DNA of 8,010 bases, from the NCBI GenBank assembly GCA_903912795.1, contig CAIWIS010000211.1:1-8010 (forward strand). Direction: 5' to 3'. Position numbers and translations under genes: made by a program. Shown here piece by piece: positions 7,772 through 8,010 of this stretch (its first letter is position 1; each line of letters begins with the position of its first letter). The DNA comes from an uncultured Bacteroidales bacterium. Its GTDB lineage: Bacteria; Bacteroidota; Bacteroidia; Bacteroidales; Paludibacteraceae. Below the pieces are notes generated by a model. It was not told where the DNA came from, searched no databases, and saw only the letters and a list, made by a program, of their open reading frames with translations.

Positions 7772-8010
7772 ATGAAACACTTAAATTTTAGTATATTTCT
7801 GATACTGGCTTTTGCTACAACATTTCTAACTAGCTGTTATAAAGATGAAGCAATTGAGCCAACAACTGAATTTGAAATGTATTATCTTACTCCAAAAGGA
7901 GAAAAGGTTTTTGTAACCGACACTATGAATATTTCTAACAGACTTTTTGTTAGTAATATTGGTGTTGGTGGAAACTATGTTTTTTGGCCTGGAGATAAAA
8001 TTGTAAATAC
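7772..8010 (+). CDS. Surface lipoprotein, N-terminal fragment (SusE/SGBP position)
   Basis: Only the first 79 codons and two further bases are present, because the window ends inside the gene. The start MKHLNFSIFL leads into a hydrophobic stretch and a lipobox L-T-S-C with Cys22, followed by Y-K-D-E, so the product is a lipoprotein probably exported to the outer membrane. The mature part begins with a Thr/Glu-rich linker. It continues with beta-type sequence containing V-T-D-T-M-N-I-S-N and N-Y-V-F-W-P-G-D-K, a pattern that resembles Ig/PKD-like folds at the N-terminus of surface glycan-binding proteins. It starts 26 nt after susD with no terminator between, so it is probably the third gene of the operon. 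By position it is a candidate SusE/SusF-type or other surface glycan-binding protein. An enzyme with an N-terminal Ig-like domain cannot be excluded. Confidence 0.85.
   Translation, partial: MKHLNFSIFLILAFATTFLTSCYKDEAIEPTTEFEMYYLTPKGEKVFVTDTMNISNRLFVSNIGVGGNYVFWPGDKIVN

Overview
The window looks like a fragment of a glycan-utilisation region from a Bacteroidota genome. The evidence is a SusC/RagA TonB-dependent transporter followed directly by a SusD/RagB lipoprotein, a secreted protein with a type IX secretion (T9SS) C-terminal sorting domain, AT-rich DNA without Shine-Dalgarno sites, and a Bacteroidota-type -7 promoter element (TAnnTTTG). The combination of SusCD and T9SS fits environmental Bacteroidales/Marinilabiliales or Flavobacteriia. 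I cannot resolve the genus. All real genes are on the + strand.

Layout: (1) 3-2873 is a 956-residue secreted multidomain protein. It has a signal peptide, three divergent tandem copies of a ~135-residue beta-rich module, an Ig/cadherin-like domain, a DNRLRE/CBM96-like domain and a T9SS sorting domain. No catalytic domain is visible. (2) 2874-3026 is a 153-bp intergenic region with a 17-bp-stem hairpin (probable terminator), then a good -7 element overlapped by a perfect 8-5-8 inverted repeat, then a ~70-nt leader. (3) 3027-6086 is SusC. (4) 6099-7745 is SusD, 12 nt after SusC. (5) 7772 to the window end is the first 79 codons of a third gene, a lipoprotein in the position usually held by a SusE/SusF-like or other surface glycan-binding protein.

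Inferred joint function: SusC, SusD and the following lipoprotein form one operon that binds oligosaccharide at the cell surface and imports it into the periplasm with TonB energy. The first gene is probably the end of a separate upstream transcription unit. It would deliver a large binding protein outside the cell, either attached to the surface or released. No glycoside hydrolase, lyase, sulfatase or regulator is in the window, so the substrate cannot be named. I found no RNA gene, mobile element, CRISPR array or wholly new system. The more unusual points are the all-binding architecture of the first protein, its enlarged DNRLRE-like domain, and the structured intergenic region.
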